A DNA stretch of 64,000 nt, taken from Candidatus Riflebacteria bacterium HGW-Riflebacteria-1. Its GTDB lineage: Bacteria; Muiribacteriota; Ozemobacteria; Ozemobacterales; Ozemobacteraceae. Location: assembly GCA_002839445.1 (NCBI GenBank), contig PGYB01000010.1, forward strand, positions 214,034 through 278,033. Reading direction: 5' to 3'. Shown piece after piece: positions 52,997-60,457 of the stretch. The position numbers and the translations under genes were made by a program. Numbering within the stretch: the first letter of the stretch is position 1; the number at the start of each line of letters is the position of its first letter. The notes beneath the pieces are model-generated. The model saw only the letters and a program-made list of their open reading frames with translations, did not search any database and was not told the origin of the DNA.

Positions 52997-53724
52997 TCCT
53001 TCTTACCTGCCTGCTGAAGCTTGTCAAAGAACTTGATGATTTCTTTCTTTACCGCTTCAGAACGGCTAAAATCAGGAGCGGGCGCTTCCAGCCTGCTGGA
53101 CTCACAGATCTCGCGCATAAGCGCAAGACTTGCCGCTTTGTCCTCTTCAGTAAGAGTCTTTTTAAGCCGCTTCACACTTCTTGAGATTCGACCTTGTCCG
53201 TCTTTTGACTCGATGGTCTCGGTGTGGCGCTCAACCAGCATTGCAGTAAGCGATGCCGCCTGGTCCTGGGATACTTTCTTGTTCATCATGCCCCATATCA
53301 GCTTGTCAACAAGCACTGCCGGCGCGGCCGCTTCAGAAGCCACTGGCACCAGTTCTTCGGCACCGCCATTATCTGGCAGCTCGCCCTGCTCATAATTCTG
53401 GCGATAAAACGCCAGCAGCATAGCCTGGTTGTGCAGACTGCCTTCAAGCTGCTGCCCGGTTTCGGTCATCACTTCAAGCAGACCTATTTCGCCTGTTCTT
53501 ATCTTGTCGGCAATTTCGGCAGCCTTGCTGTTGAGTTCCTTGCGGTCTTCATCGGCAAATGCCACTTCGGTCAATTTTTCAACAGTGTGAGTAAGACCGC
53601 TGGCAGCGAATTCAACTCCCTTGCCGTGAAGAAAGCCGACTCCATAGTAACTGCCGACAATTATTGCCACAACTACCAGAAAACATCCGCAGCCAATTAC
53701 ACCACAACAGCTTTTCTTGTTCAT
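52993..53724 (-). CDS. Membrane-anchored protein of unknown function
   Basis: The product is 243 aa with AAGGA 7 bases before ATG. An N-terminal Cys-rich start (KKSCCGVIGCGCF) runs into a transmembrane helix (about 8-28). The rest is soluble, charged and helical, exposed outside the cytoplasm or anchored to its face. Two conserved-looking blocks, ADEDRKELNSKAAEIADKIR and RRSVK/RLKKTLTEEDKAASLALM, have no assigned fold. It is coupled to the methyltransferase downstream and follows the GNAT gene by 12 bases. Confidence 0.75.
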   Translation of the reverse strand: MNKKSCCGVIGCGCFLVVVAIIVGSYYGVGFLHGKGVEFAASGLTHTVEKLTEVAFADEDRKELNSKAAEIADKIRTGEIGLLEVMTETGQQLEGSLHNQAMLLAFYRQNYEQGELPDNGGAEELVPVASEAAAPAVLVDKLIWGMMNKKVSQDQAASLTAMLVERHTETIESKDGQGRISRSVKRLKKTLTEEDKAASLALMREICESSRLEAPAPDFSRSEAVKKEIIKFFDKLQQAGKKE

Positions 53725-53736
53725 CGCCGCATCCTT

Positions 53737-54180
53737 TTAATAGAGATCCTTCTGCATCAGGTAATGCTGTATTTTGCCGAACAACAGATAGCTGTCGGCG
53801 ATGACATTATAGCCCAGAACCAGATAAAAACCCACAGCATTCTGCCGCGCATCGAGAATCACCCGGTCGGCACCAAGTTCCCGCGCCTTTTCCTCAAGAT
53901 ATTCGACGATCTTGCGGCCAATGCCGCGACCATGGAAATCAGCAGCGACAGCCATGTATCTTATCTGAGCCTCAGCAAGACTGTTCATCTGCAGACGACC
54001 AACACCGATCACCCGGTCGCCGGCAATAACGGCACAATGCTCGGTATCGCTGTCACGCTCATCGCGTTCGCTGCCTTCGGGTTCGCCCCATGGGGCGCGC
54101 AGTATTGTCCAGCGCAGATGATAGTATTGTCGCCATTCTTCGTCACTGCCAGGACAACGCACCTGCAATTCGTCGCTCAT
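53737..54180 (-). CDS. GNAT family N-acetyltransferase
   Basis: The product is 147 aa. YMAVAADFHGRGIGRKIVEYLEEKA carries the acetyl-CoA binding motif (R/Q-x-x-G-x-G/A as HGRGIGRK) and AVGFYLVLGYNV the usual C-terminal beta bulge. The start is placed directly after the U32 stop (TAA then ATG). The acceptor is unknown. Its position next to a U32 peptidase-family gene fits RNA or protein modification, which is inference. Confidence 0.9.
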   Translation of the reverse strand: MSDELQVRCPGSDEEWRQYYHLRWTILRAPWGEPEGSERDERDSDTEHCAVIAGDRVIGVGRLQMNSLAEAQIRYMAVAADFHGRGIGRKIVEYLEEKARELGADRVILDARQNAVGFYLVLGYNVIADSYLLFGKIQHYLMQKDLY

Positions 54181-55470
54181 TTACTGCCTCGCATTCTCGA
54201 CATCTTCGACCGGCAGCATGATGTAAACCTGGTCGTTTTCTCTGACAGCTTGTGAGAGTTTTACGCCGACCAGGCTGCTTTTTTCGGCTCTGTCGACCGG
54301 CTTAAAAGCCTTTTCAATTGATTCGACCGGCTGACTGAGAACGCCGGTTGTCGGGCCCTGAAACATCAGTTCGTCGCCCGGCGCAAAACCGGCGCCTTCG
54401 ACCTTGATTTCGGCGACCATGACCTTTCGGAAAAAATTGGTCACGACCCCGACATGAACCTTGCGGTGTGTGGCTTTTGAGCCATTGCCGCCGCTCCATT
54501 CGCCAATCTGACGGCCGAAATAAAAGCCTTCAGAAAACCCGCGATGAAAGACCGCATCGAGGCGCTTCATCAGGGTTTCTTTAAGAGTGTCGAGCTGTGC
54601 CGAAAATTCTGGTTCGCCATGATGTTTGTGATAAAAGTCGATAAACGCGCGATAGCAGGCGGTTACTTCGCTGACATACTCGGGGCTGCGGCCACGGCCT
54701 TCAATTTTAAGACTGTCTACGCCGGCTTCGAGTAATTTTTCGAGAAAAGGCAGAGTACACAGATCGCGCGGACTCATTACATAGTCCTGGCCGAGTAGAA
54801 ACTCTTTGCCATCACGCACATCGCGAATTTCATATTCGCGGCGACAGGGTTGCCGGCATTCACCGCGATTAGCCGACTGATTGAAGGCTATCTGCGACAT
54901 GAAACAGCGGCCGCTGACCGAAACGCACATGGCACCATGGGCAAATACCTCAAGCTCAATTGACTCGGCCGCGTCACCGAGCTGCGCCCGCAGATTGCGC
55001 CGGATCGTAACAATCTCGTCGAGGGTGCATTCGCGAGCCAGCACAAAGCGCTTTAGCGCAAAATGCTTATAGAGAAAGGCCAGCGACGCTGAGTTAGCAA
55101 CCGACATCTGAGTCGAAATGAATGCGGGCAGGCGATGGCGAAGAGCAAGGTCAAGAATCGCGAAATCCCAGCAGATAACCGCGTCGACACCGGCGGCAAC
55201 CGCCTGTATTATCAATTCTTCGGCCAGCTCCAGCTCACTGTCGTAGATTATCGTATTCATCGCCAGATAAGCTTTTGCGCTGTATTCATGGCACAACCGC
55301 GCGATCTCACCCATCTCATAAACAGCAAAGTTCTTGGCGCTGGCGCGCATATTCATTGACACAATGCCAAAATAGACCGCATCAGCACCAGCTTCAAGAG
55401 CAGCCCGCAGGCTGATCATATCGCCAGCTGGCGCCATCAGTTCAGGTTTGCGCGAACCGGGAATAAACAT
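54181..55470 (-). CDS. U32 family peptidase-like RNA-modification protein
   Basis: The product is 429 aa from ATG 55470, chosen because GGGAAG is then 7 bases upstream; ATG 55476 is the alternative. The sequence opens RKPELMAPAGDMISLRAALEAGADAVYFG (U32 TIM-like start) and contains HGAMCVSVSGRCFMSQ with ANRGECRQPCRREYE, the Cys-rich Fe-S signature of this family. A C-terminal beta domain follows. Characterised relatives (TrhP/YegQ, RlhA) hydroxylate tRNA or rRNA bases rather than digest proteins. The first gene of the four-gene operon. Confidence 0.9.
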   Translation of the reverse strand: MFIPGSRKPELMAPAGDMISLRAALEAGADAVYFGIVSMNMRASAKNFAVYEMGEIARLCHEYSAKAYLAMNTIIYDSELELAEELIIQAVAAGVDAVICWDFAILDLALRHRLPAFISTQMSVANSASLAFLYKHFALKRFVLARECTLDEIVTIRRNLRAQLGDAAESIELEVFAHGAMCVSVSGRCFMSQIAFNQSANRGECRQPCRREYEIRDVRDGKEFLLGQDYVMSPRDLCTLPFLEKLLEAGVDSLKIEGRGRSPEYVSEVTACYRAFIDFYHKHHGEPEFSAQLDTLKETLMKRLDAVFHRGFSEGFYFGRQIGEWSGGNGSKATHRKVHVGVVTNFFRKVMVAEIKVEGAGFAPGDELMFQGPTTGVLSQPVESIEKAFKPVDRAEKSSLVGVKLSQAVRENDQVYIMLPVEDVENARQ

Positions 55471-55550
55471 TGGCATACTTCCCTATAATTAATCTGTCAG
55501 AACATTCGATTAACAGGCTACAACAAATGTAACACATCAGAATTCATTAT

Positions 55551-55581
55551 AAAACAAAAAGCACCGGTATAAACCAGTGCT
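55551..55581 (-). terminator. Rho-independent terminator of the M23 - propeller operon
   Basis: On the minus strand AGCACTGG and CCGGTGCT pair with one mismatch, followed by TTTTTGTTTT. Confidence 0.8.
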
Positions 55582-55630
55582 CTCTGTTTGTATGATCAAT
55601 AGCCCGCCAGGGGCAAGACCATTAATTCAG

Positions 55631-56653
55631 TTACAGACTGTAGGCCGCCACAACATAGTTGTTGTCGCTGTCGACGTAGTAGGTCAGAACCTTGCCATCA
55701 GCAGTTACGACACGATCTCGCGGCAAATCACCGGCCAGACAGGGGAACAGGAGAATGTCTTTCTGGGCAAGAATCTTGCCGGCGGGAGTGCAGCGGAAGA
55801 TGCGGTCGCGGTAGATCGCGCCAGTTTCTTCATGGCAGGCAGTCAGGCTCAGGTAGAGATTGGCATCTTTATCATGGCCGATTACCTTGGCGCTGACGTA
55901 TTTAACTTCGGGAGTTTCGATATCGAGAGGGTATTCGCTGAGGGGAATAGTTTCGGCTGGTGAAGCAACGCTTCTCAGAAGCAGGCGCGCGTTTTTCTCG
56001 CCCATTTCGAAAGTCAGCAGCTTGCCGCCGACGCCTTCGATCATGCTCAGGCTTTCATCGCAGGGATACTGCTCTCTAAGCAGCTCATCGTCGCCAAAGC
56101 GCAGAATTGACGCCATAGCTGGCATATCGACCAGCAACTCTTCGAGAACGCCGGTTTCGATCGCGCGGGCATCTGAGAAGCCTTCGATCTGGCTGACCAG
56201 CCTGCCGGTCATGTCGATGCGGTAAATGAAGCCATCATGCGCGCTCAGCAACCAGAAACCCTTTTTGCCGTCAAAAGCGAAGTCTCTGACTACCTTGCCG
56301 AAATTTGCGAGAGAAATGTTCTTCTGTAACGCGCCGTCTTTGCCAAAAAGCTTTAAAGCCTTGTTGACAGAGTCGAGAATCCAGATATTGCCGTTCTCAT
56401 CGGGTCGAAAGGCAAATGGCACACCGGCAGTATAGCGCTCGGTATCTTGTTCGTCGCCACCAACGTTAGCAGCTTCGCTGCCGAGAGGAACTTTAAGATA
56501 GATCTCGCCGGCCGCCGCTTCATACATGCCTTTATGGTAGTTCAGCGAGTTAATCAGCTTGTATTCAGCTTCTTCTGCTGCGATTACCGGTGCAACAACA
56601 ATTAACAATGCAACAATTGCCAACAGGACTCTTTTGATCATCGATTTCACCAT
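55631..56653 (-). CDS. Exported beta-propeller-like protein
   Basis: The product is about 340 aa from ATG 56653. GTG 56660-56662 is the other candidate, immediately after the upstream stop; GTGAG serves as a weak ribosome-binding site for 56653. A signal peptide (MIKRVLLAIVALLIVVAPVIAAEE) precedes a beta-rich domain with propeller-like blades: NGNIWILDSVNKALKLFGKDGAL, KGFWLLSAHDGFIYRID, NLYLSLTACHEETG and GKVLTYYVDSDNNYVVAAY. There is no catalytic motif. It is co-transcribed with the M23 peptidase and may bind envelope ligands. Confidence 0.75.
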   Translation of the reverse strand: MVKSMIKRVLLAIVALLIVVAPVIAAEEAEYKLINSLNYHKGMYEAAAGEIYLKVPLGSEAANVGGDEQDTERYTAGVPFAFRPDENGNIWILDSVNKALKLFGKDGALQKNISLANFGKVVRDFAFDGKKGFWLLSAHDGFIYRIDMTGRLVSQIEGFSDARAIETGVLEELLVDMPAMASILRFGDDELLREQYPCDESLSMIEGVGGKLLTFEMGEKNARLLLRSVASPAETIPLSEYPLDIETPEVKYVSAKVIGHDKDANLYLSLTACHEETGAIYRDRIFRCTPAGKILAQKDILLFPCLAGDLPRDRVVTADGKVLTYYVDSDNNYVVAAYSL

Positions 56654-56662
56654 TATTCTCAC

Positions 56663-57733
56663 TTAGGGCAGTTTCAGTACAGAGCGGGGATTAACAGCCT
56701 GACCGTTCTTTTTCAGTTCAAAATGCAGATGCGCGCCGGTTGTATAGGTACCGGTGTTGTCTGACTTTGCGATTTCCTGGCCGGCGGTTACACGCTGACC
56801 TTTGCTGACGGTCGATCTCTGGAGATGGCAGTAGAAAGACTCATAACCGTTATCATATCTGACTCTGATGTAATTACCGCCGCCTGATTCAAAACCTGAG
56901 GCGATAACAACGCCATTGCCGAGGGCGTTAAGTCTGGTTCCGTTGCCAACTGGCAGGTCAATTCCGTTGTGGAATCTTCTGGTGCCGAGAGTAGGATGAA
57001 TTCTCCAGCCAAATTCGCTCGAAGCACGTGAAGGCATCGGCGAGCAGGGCATGGCCGAGAATCCGCCGCCCTTTGCAACCGGAGTATTGTTGGCGCCGGC
57101 ATTAGAGCTGCTTGAGCCCGGCTCTTTTACCGCCGTGGTGCCGGCTTTTTTGGTCGGAGTATCGACGTAATTCTGGTGAATATAGGCAGTTTGCCCATTA
57201 TGCGAAATTTTATACCAGTCGCCTTCGCTGCCGATAATCGTGACCTTGTCGTTGTTATGCAAGCTTCCGATAATCTTACCCCAGGGGCCGGTTCTGACAT
57301 TGAGATAGGGGCTGACCTTAATGGTGCCAGCAACTGTCTTGGGTTTGGCAGCCTCTTTTTCTTCTTTTTTCTTTTCCTCTTCTTTTTTGGCCTGGGCGGT
57401 AAGGGTATTTACCTTGCTCTGCAGCTCGCCAAGGCGCTTGCCAAGGGCGGTAAGCTGTCTGACGAATTCACGATAATCACCCTTTGCGTCACCATATTTT
57501 TCAGGATCCGCAGCAAACTGTTTAAGCAGTTTTGAGTATTTTTCGTTGGCCTGAGCCAGGCTGTCTGTGGCTTTTTTGAGAGCGCCGGTGGTCGCCGAAC
57601 TCTCGCCTGAACCAACTGCAGCAGCAGTCTGCTCAATGGTAACCTTTCCTTCGGCGAATGGGTTAGTAGAGGCCAGCGCTGGCAGCGCCCACAAAACCAC
57701 TCCAGCTAATACTAAAAAAATTAATCTCTTCAT
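56663..57733 (-). CDS. Exported M23 peptidase (LytM/EnvC-like) with SH3 domain and coiled coil
   Basis: The product is 356 aa with AGGAGAACG before ATG. Residues 1-21 are a signal peptide. Residues about 55-135 are a charged coiled coil and 140-200 a bacterial SH3 domain (GTIKVSPYLNVRTGPWGKIIGSL). Residues about 240-350 are the M23 zinc endopeptidase, with HNGIDLP and HLHFELKKNGQ supplying the His-x3-Asp and His-x-His ligands. It therefore looks catalytically complete, unlike inactive EnvC. It should cut peptidoglycan cross-bridges in the periplasm during growth or division. Confidence 0.93.
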   Translation of the reverse strand: MKRLIFLVLAGVVLWALPALASTNPFAEGKVTIEQTAAAVGSGESSATTGALKKATDSLAQANEKYSKLLKQFAADPEKYGDAKGDYREFVRQLTALGKRLGELQSKVNTLTAQAKKEEEKKKEEKEAAKPKTVAGTIKVSPYLNVRTGPWGKIIGSLHNNDKVTIIGSEGDWYKISHNGQTAYIHQNYVDTPTKKAGTTAVKEPGSSSSNAGANNTPVAKGGGFSAMPCSPMPSRASSEFGWRIHPTLGTRRFHNGIDLPVGNGTRLNALGNGVVIASGFESGGGNYIRVRYDNGYESFYCHLQRSTVSKGQRVTAGQEIAKSDNTGTYTTGAHLHFELKKNGQAVNPRSVLKLP

Positions 57734-58001
57734 GACGTTCTCCTGTCATAGAATGATGTCTTTGAGCTTCAGTTTATAATACTTCGCGATTTTAAAAAAG
57801 TTTTTTTTATTGTGACCCGCACAAGCGCATTGACCTGGCTGATGCCAGACCCGTGATAAAAAGTCTGTACCTCAAGCCTCAACATCATGCTACAAAAAGG
57901 CTGACTTTTTGCCAGGCGCAGAAGCCGACCCCGAAAAACGCGGCGCCTTCCCTTTAAATAAGGTATTCTGCAGCATCTGCAGCATAAAATACGTGAGAGT
58001 A

Positions 58002-58029
58002 TTGCATAACTTTATTTTATGGTTATAAT
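58002..58029 (+). promoter_or_regulatory. Candidate promoter of the cyclase gene
   Basis: TTGCAT at 58002-58007 and a perfect TATAAT at 58024-58029 with 16 bases between. The start codon is at 58064 with AGAGGA before it. The rest of the 330-base gap from 57734 has TGCAGCATCTGCAGCA direct repeats at 57968 and nothing coding. Confidence 0.6.
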
Positions 58030-58063
58030 ATTTTAACAAGATCTCAACACAGAGGAATCGAAT

Positions 58064-59338
58064 ATGCCCCCGGTAAGGTCTCAGAATTTATCGATAATGC
58101 TCACCGACATACAAGGGTATTCGGCAACTACCGCCAATTCGAGTCGAGAGGAAGTTGTCAACCTTATCAGGCGTCACAACCAGCTGATGCGCCCGGTTAT
58201 TGAATTTTACGGCGGCACCATTATTAAATCTATTGGCGACGCATTTTTATGTACGTTCGGCAGCGCAACCGACGCGGTTATCTGCGCGATTATCATTCAG
58301 CTGTTGCTTAAAGAATACAATCAGCGCCTCAAAGAAGACGCTAACCACCTCAATCTTCGCGTCGTCATCAACTCAGGCGATGTCAGCCTCGAAAACAACG
58401 ATATTTTCGGCAATGCCGTCAACATAACCGCGAGAATGGAAGCGCTAGAATGCTTTCCGGGCGGTTCTATCGGTATCAGCGAATCAACTTATCTGCTCAT
58501 GGATCGCAACGAGATTGTCGCCGAGAAAATAGGTCCGCAGCAGCTAAAAGGCGTGCCTGACCCGGTAACCGTGTTTCGCATACCATTCGAAAAACAGAAG
58601 CTTAACCAGTTGCCGGTTCAGTTACTGACGCTGGTCGAAAAGGTTATCAACGCCAAAGGTGGAGATCAGGAATCGTTAGCTGCGGCCCAGATTAACGAAT
58701 GGAAGCAGTCTGTCGGCAAATTCCTTCAACAGACCAATTGGGGCGACAACATCAACAAAGCTTCGCAACAGATTGGCAAGGTGCAGCAGTCACTGGCAAA
58801 GACTTTTGGCCAGAAAACTGTGCTCGAAAAAAATCAGAATTTTATTGATGCATCGTTGCCAAGCCGTATAAAAAGCGGCGTGATCGACTGGGTGATTCTG
58901 CTGGTGGCGATGATAGCGTTGAGCATGGCCTGGTGGCCAGTGCAGAGAATTGTTTATGGCCCGACGCAGTCTGTCGAACAGTTTGGCGAAAACGCCAGCA
59001 ACTGGCGCACTGAATTCATCGACGGAAAATATATCATGGTTCGTAATCAGGGCATTATCGAGTCTGTTGTTTCGCTCAACCTTCAATACCCCCTGCCCTT
59101 GTTCTGGCTCTATTTTGCCATGTTCTGGAAAATCAAAAAAGCTACGCCAGGCCAGATTGCATCAGGGACCGCGGTGGTGAGCGAAGATGGTTCGGGCGAA
59201 ATCTCATATGGGCTGGCGGCCAAGCGCAGCGCCCTCTTTCTCGTTTCGAACTTTATAATTGTTGGCCTGGCCATGATCTTTGTCGGCGAAAAGAAAACGC
59301 TTTACGACAAGGTCTGCAAAACCCGCGTCGTCGAATAG
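58064..59338 (+). CDS. Class III nucleotide cyclase fused to an RDD membrane domain
   Basis: The product is 424 aa. Residues about 8-175 are a class III adenylate/guanylate cyclase catalytic domain: Asp15 in TDIQGYS and Asp59-like in KSIGDAF are the metal-binding aspartates, and NITARME the transition-state Asn/Arg pair. The Lys in KSIGD favours ATP over GTP. A helical linker (175-265) leads to an RDD domain (265-424) with SRIKSGVIDWVIL, two to four transmembrane helices and KTLYDKVCKTRVV at its end. RDD domains are usually separate membrane proteins. The fusion implies that cyclase activity is tied to the membrane or to ion or stress signals. No effector gene is adjacent. Confidence 0.9.
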   Translation: MPPVRSQNLSIMLTDIQGYSATTANSSREEVVNLIRRHNQLMRPVIEFYGGTIIKSIGDAFLCTFGSATDAVICAIIIQLLLKEYNQRLKEDANHLNLRVVINSGDVSLENNDIFGNAVNITARMEALECFPGGSIGISESTYLLMDRNEIVAEKIGPQQLKGVPDPVTVFRIPFEKQKLNQLPVQLLTLVEKVINAKGGDQESLAAAQINEWKQSVGKFLQQTNWGDNINKASQQIGKVQQSLAKTFGQKTVLEKNQNFIDASLPSRIKSGVIDWVILLVAMIALSMAWWPVQRIVYGPTQSVEQFGENASNWRTEFIDGKYIMVRNQGIIESVVSLNLQYPLPLFWLYFAMFWKIKKATPGQIASGTAVVSEDGSGEISYGLAAKRSALFLVSNFIIVGLAMIFVGEKKTLYDKVCKTRVVE

Positions 59339-59528
59339 CACCAATACTCTTCCCAGAATTAAGGCGACATAAAAAAATTTCGCATATTTCATGTAACGCT
59401 TTTATAGCGATTGTGGCACGCAGTCCGCAACAGCTGCACTTTACCAGGCCACCGAACTGTACCTTGCCGGCAGACGCTCTCAGACCGTAGATTATAACAG
59501 TGATTCTACGGATCAAGGAGAGACAACA

Positions 59529-60179
59529 ATGCGCACCAGATTAGCTCTGTTTCTGACCTTCTGTTTTATTTTGACCTGCCTGTCAGCACAGGCACAGACT
59601 ATCGAAAAGAATTTTTTCCATCAGCTCAAGATTGGCGAACAGCCTCAGAGCTGGGAACACCGCATCGACCTGCCAGAAGAAGCAGCCATGCAGGGCCGCG
59701 TTTTTGTAGCCCGGGGCCTCGATCTGCGCATGGGCAAGCTGGTCATCGAACGTGAACTGTTCACCCCGACTTTTTACTACGTAAAAGTGCGCCTGCCCAA
59801 GCACCCGGAAGTGCCCATGGCCGGCAATCTCACAGTAACCCTGCAGATCGGCGATGTCATATCAACCAAAGCTCCGCAGGCTCCGACTCAGCTGGCTCTC
59901 TCGGCAGCCGGCGCAACTCTCAAGCCCATATTCACCTGGAAAACTCCAGCCAGATATGCGGCAGTATCGCTCTACGACCTGACAGAACAGAAAACTGTCT
60001 GGGAAAGAGTTTCAACCATTGGCGGTTATATCGGTTTTGATGAAGGCTGGCTGAAGAAGGATCATCGTTATCGCTGGGCTGTAAAGGTCAGCGAAGGTAA
60101 CGGCAGATACTCTCCCGAAACCATGGCCGGGTTCAGAATCGAAGAACAAAACGGCGTTGTCATCGCCATACCTGAATGA
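59529..60179 (+). CDS. Exported protein of unknown function
   Basis: The product is 216 aa with AAGGAGAGACAACA before the ATG. A signal peptide (residues 1-23, ending AQAQT) precedes a beta-rich mature part. Residues 24-110 contain IDLPEEAAMQGRVFVARG; residues 115-205 resemble an Ig/fibronectin-like strand pattern (FTWKTPARYAAVSLYDL, HRYRWAVKVSEGNGRYS). No catalytic residues are evident. Monocistronic, with a strong terminator 20 bases later. Confidence 0.8.
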   Translation: MRTRLALFLTFCFILTCLSAQAQTIEKNFFHQLKIGEQPQSWEHRIDLPEEAAMQGRVFVARGLDLRMGKLVIERELFTPTFYYVKVRLPKHPEVPMAGNLTVTLQIGDVISTKAPQAPTQLALSAAGATLKPIFTWKTPARYAAVSLYDLTEQKTVWERVSTIGGYIGFDEGWLKKDHRYRWAVKVSEGNGRYSPETMAGFRIEEQNGVVIAIPE

Positions 60180-60200
60180 CAGACTTTGCAAAAACTTTTT

Positions 60201-60228
60201 ATGCTGCCGCATGGCAGCATTTTTTTTT
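60201..60228 (+). terminator. Rho-independent terminator
   Basis: ATGCTGCC and GGCAGCAT around GCAT, followed by nine T. Confidence 0.95.
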
Positions 60229-60294
60229 GCGCTGAATGCGGCGCTGGGAGAAGACATGACACCTGATTCGACTTTTTTTATTGCCAGCGACAAC

Positions 60295-60457
60295 CGATTA
60301 CGATTACGATTACGATTACGACGTGCAGGATGCGCTAGTGCCAGGGCGCCCGAGGAAGCGGCGCGCCATGGTGCGAGCACGAGCACGAAAACACGAAGAG
60401 CAGAACAATGCCGAAGATATTTTGCGTATGAAATAAGAGGAATTGGTATAATACAGC
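60295..60457. repeat. Family B repeat with CGATTA microsatellite and promoter-like end
   Basis: Four tandem CGATTA hexamers (60295-60318) lead into the CGACGTGCAGGATGCGCTAG and TGCCAGGGCGCCCGAGGA core, nearly identical to 48702-48778. It ends GAATTGGTATAAT at 60440-60452, as at 25238. Confidence 0.8.
60443..60452 (+). promoter_or_regulatory. Extended -10 promoter element carried by the repeat
   Basis: TTGGTATAAT contains a perfect TGnTATAAT. The antiporter ATG begins 5 bases downstream, so transcription from here would start at or near the start codon and give a leaderless mRNA. No usual Shine-Dalgarno spacing fits (AGAGGA is 16 bases away). Confidence 0.45.
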
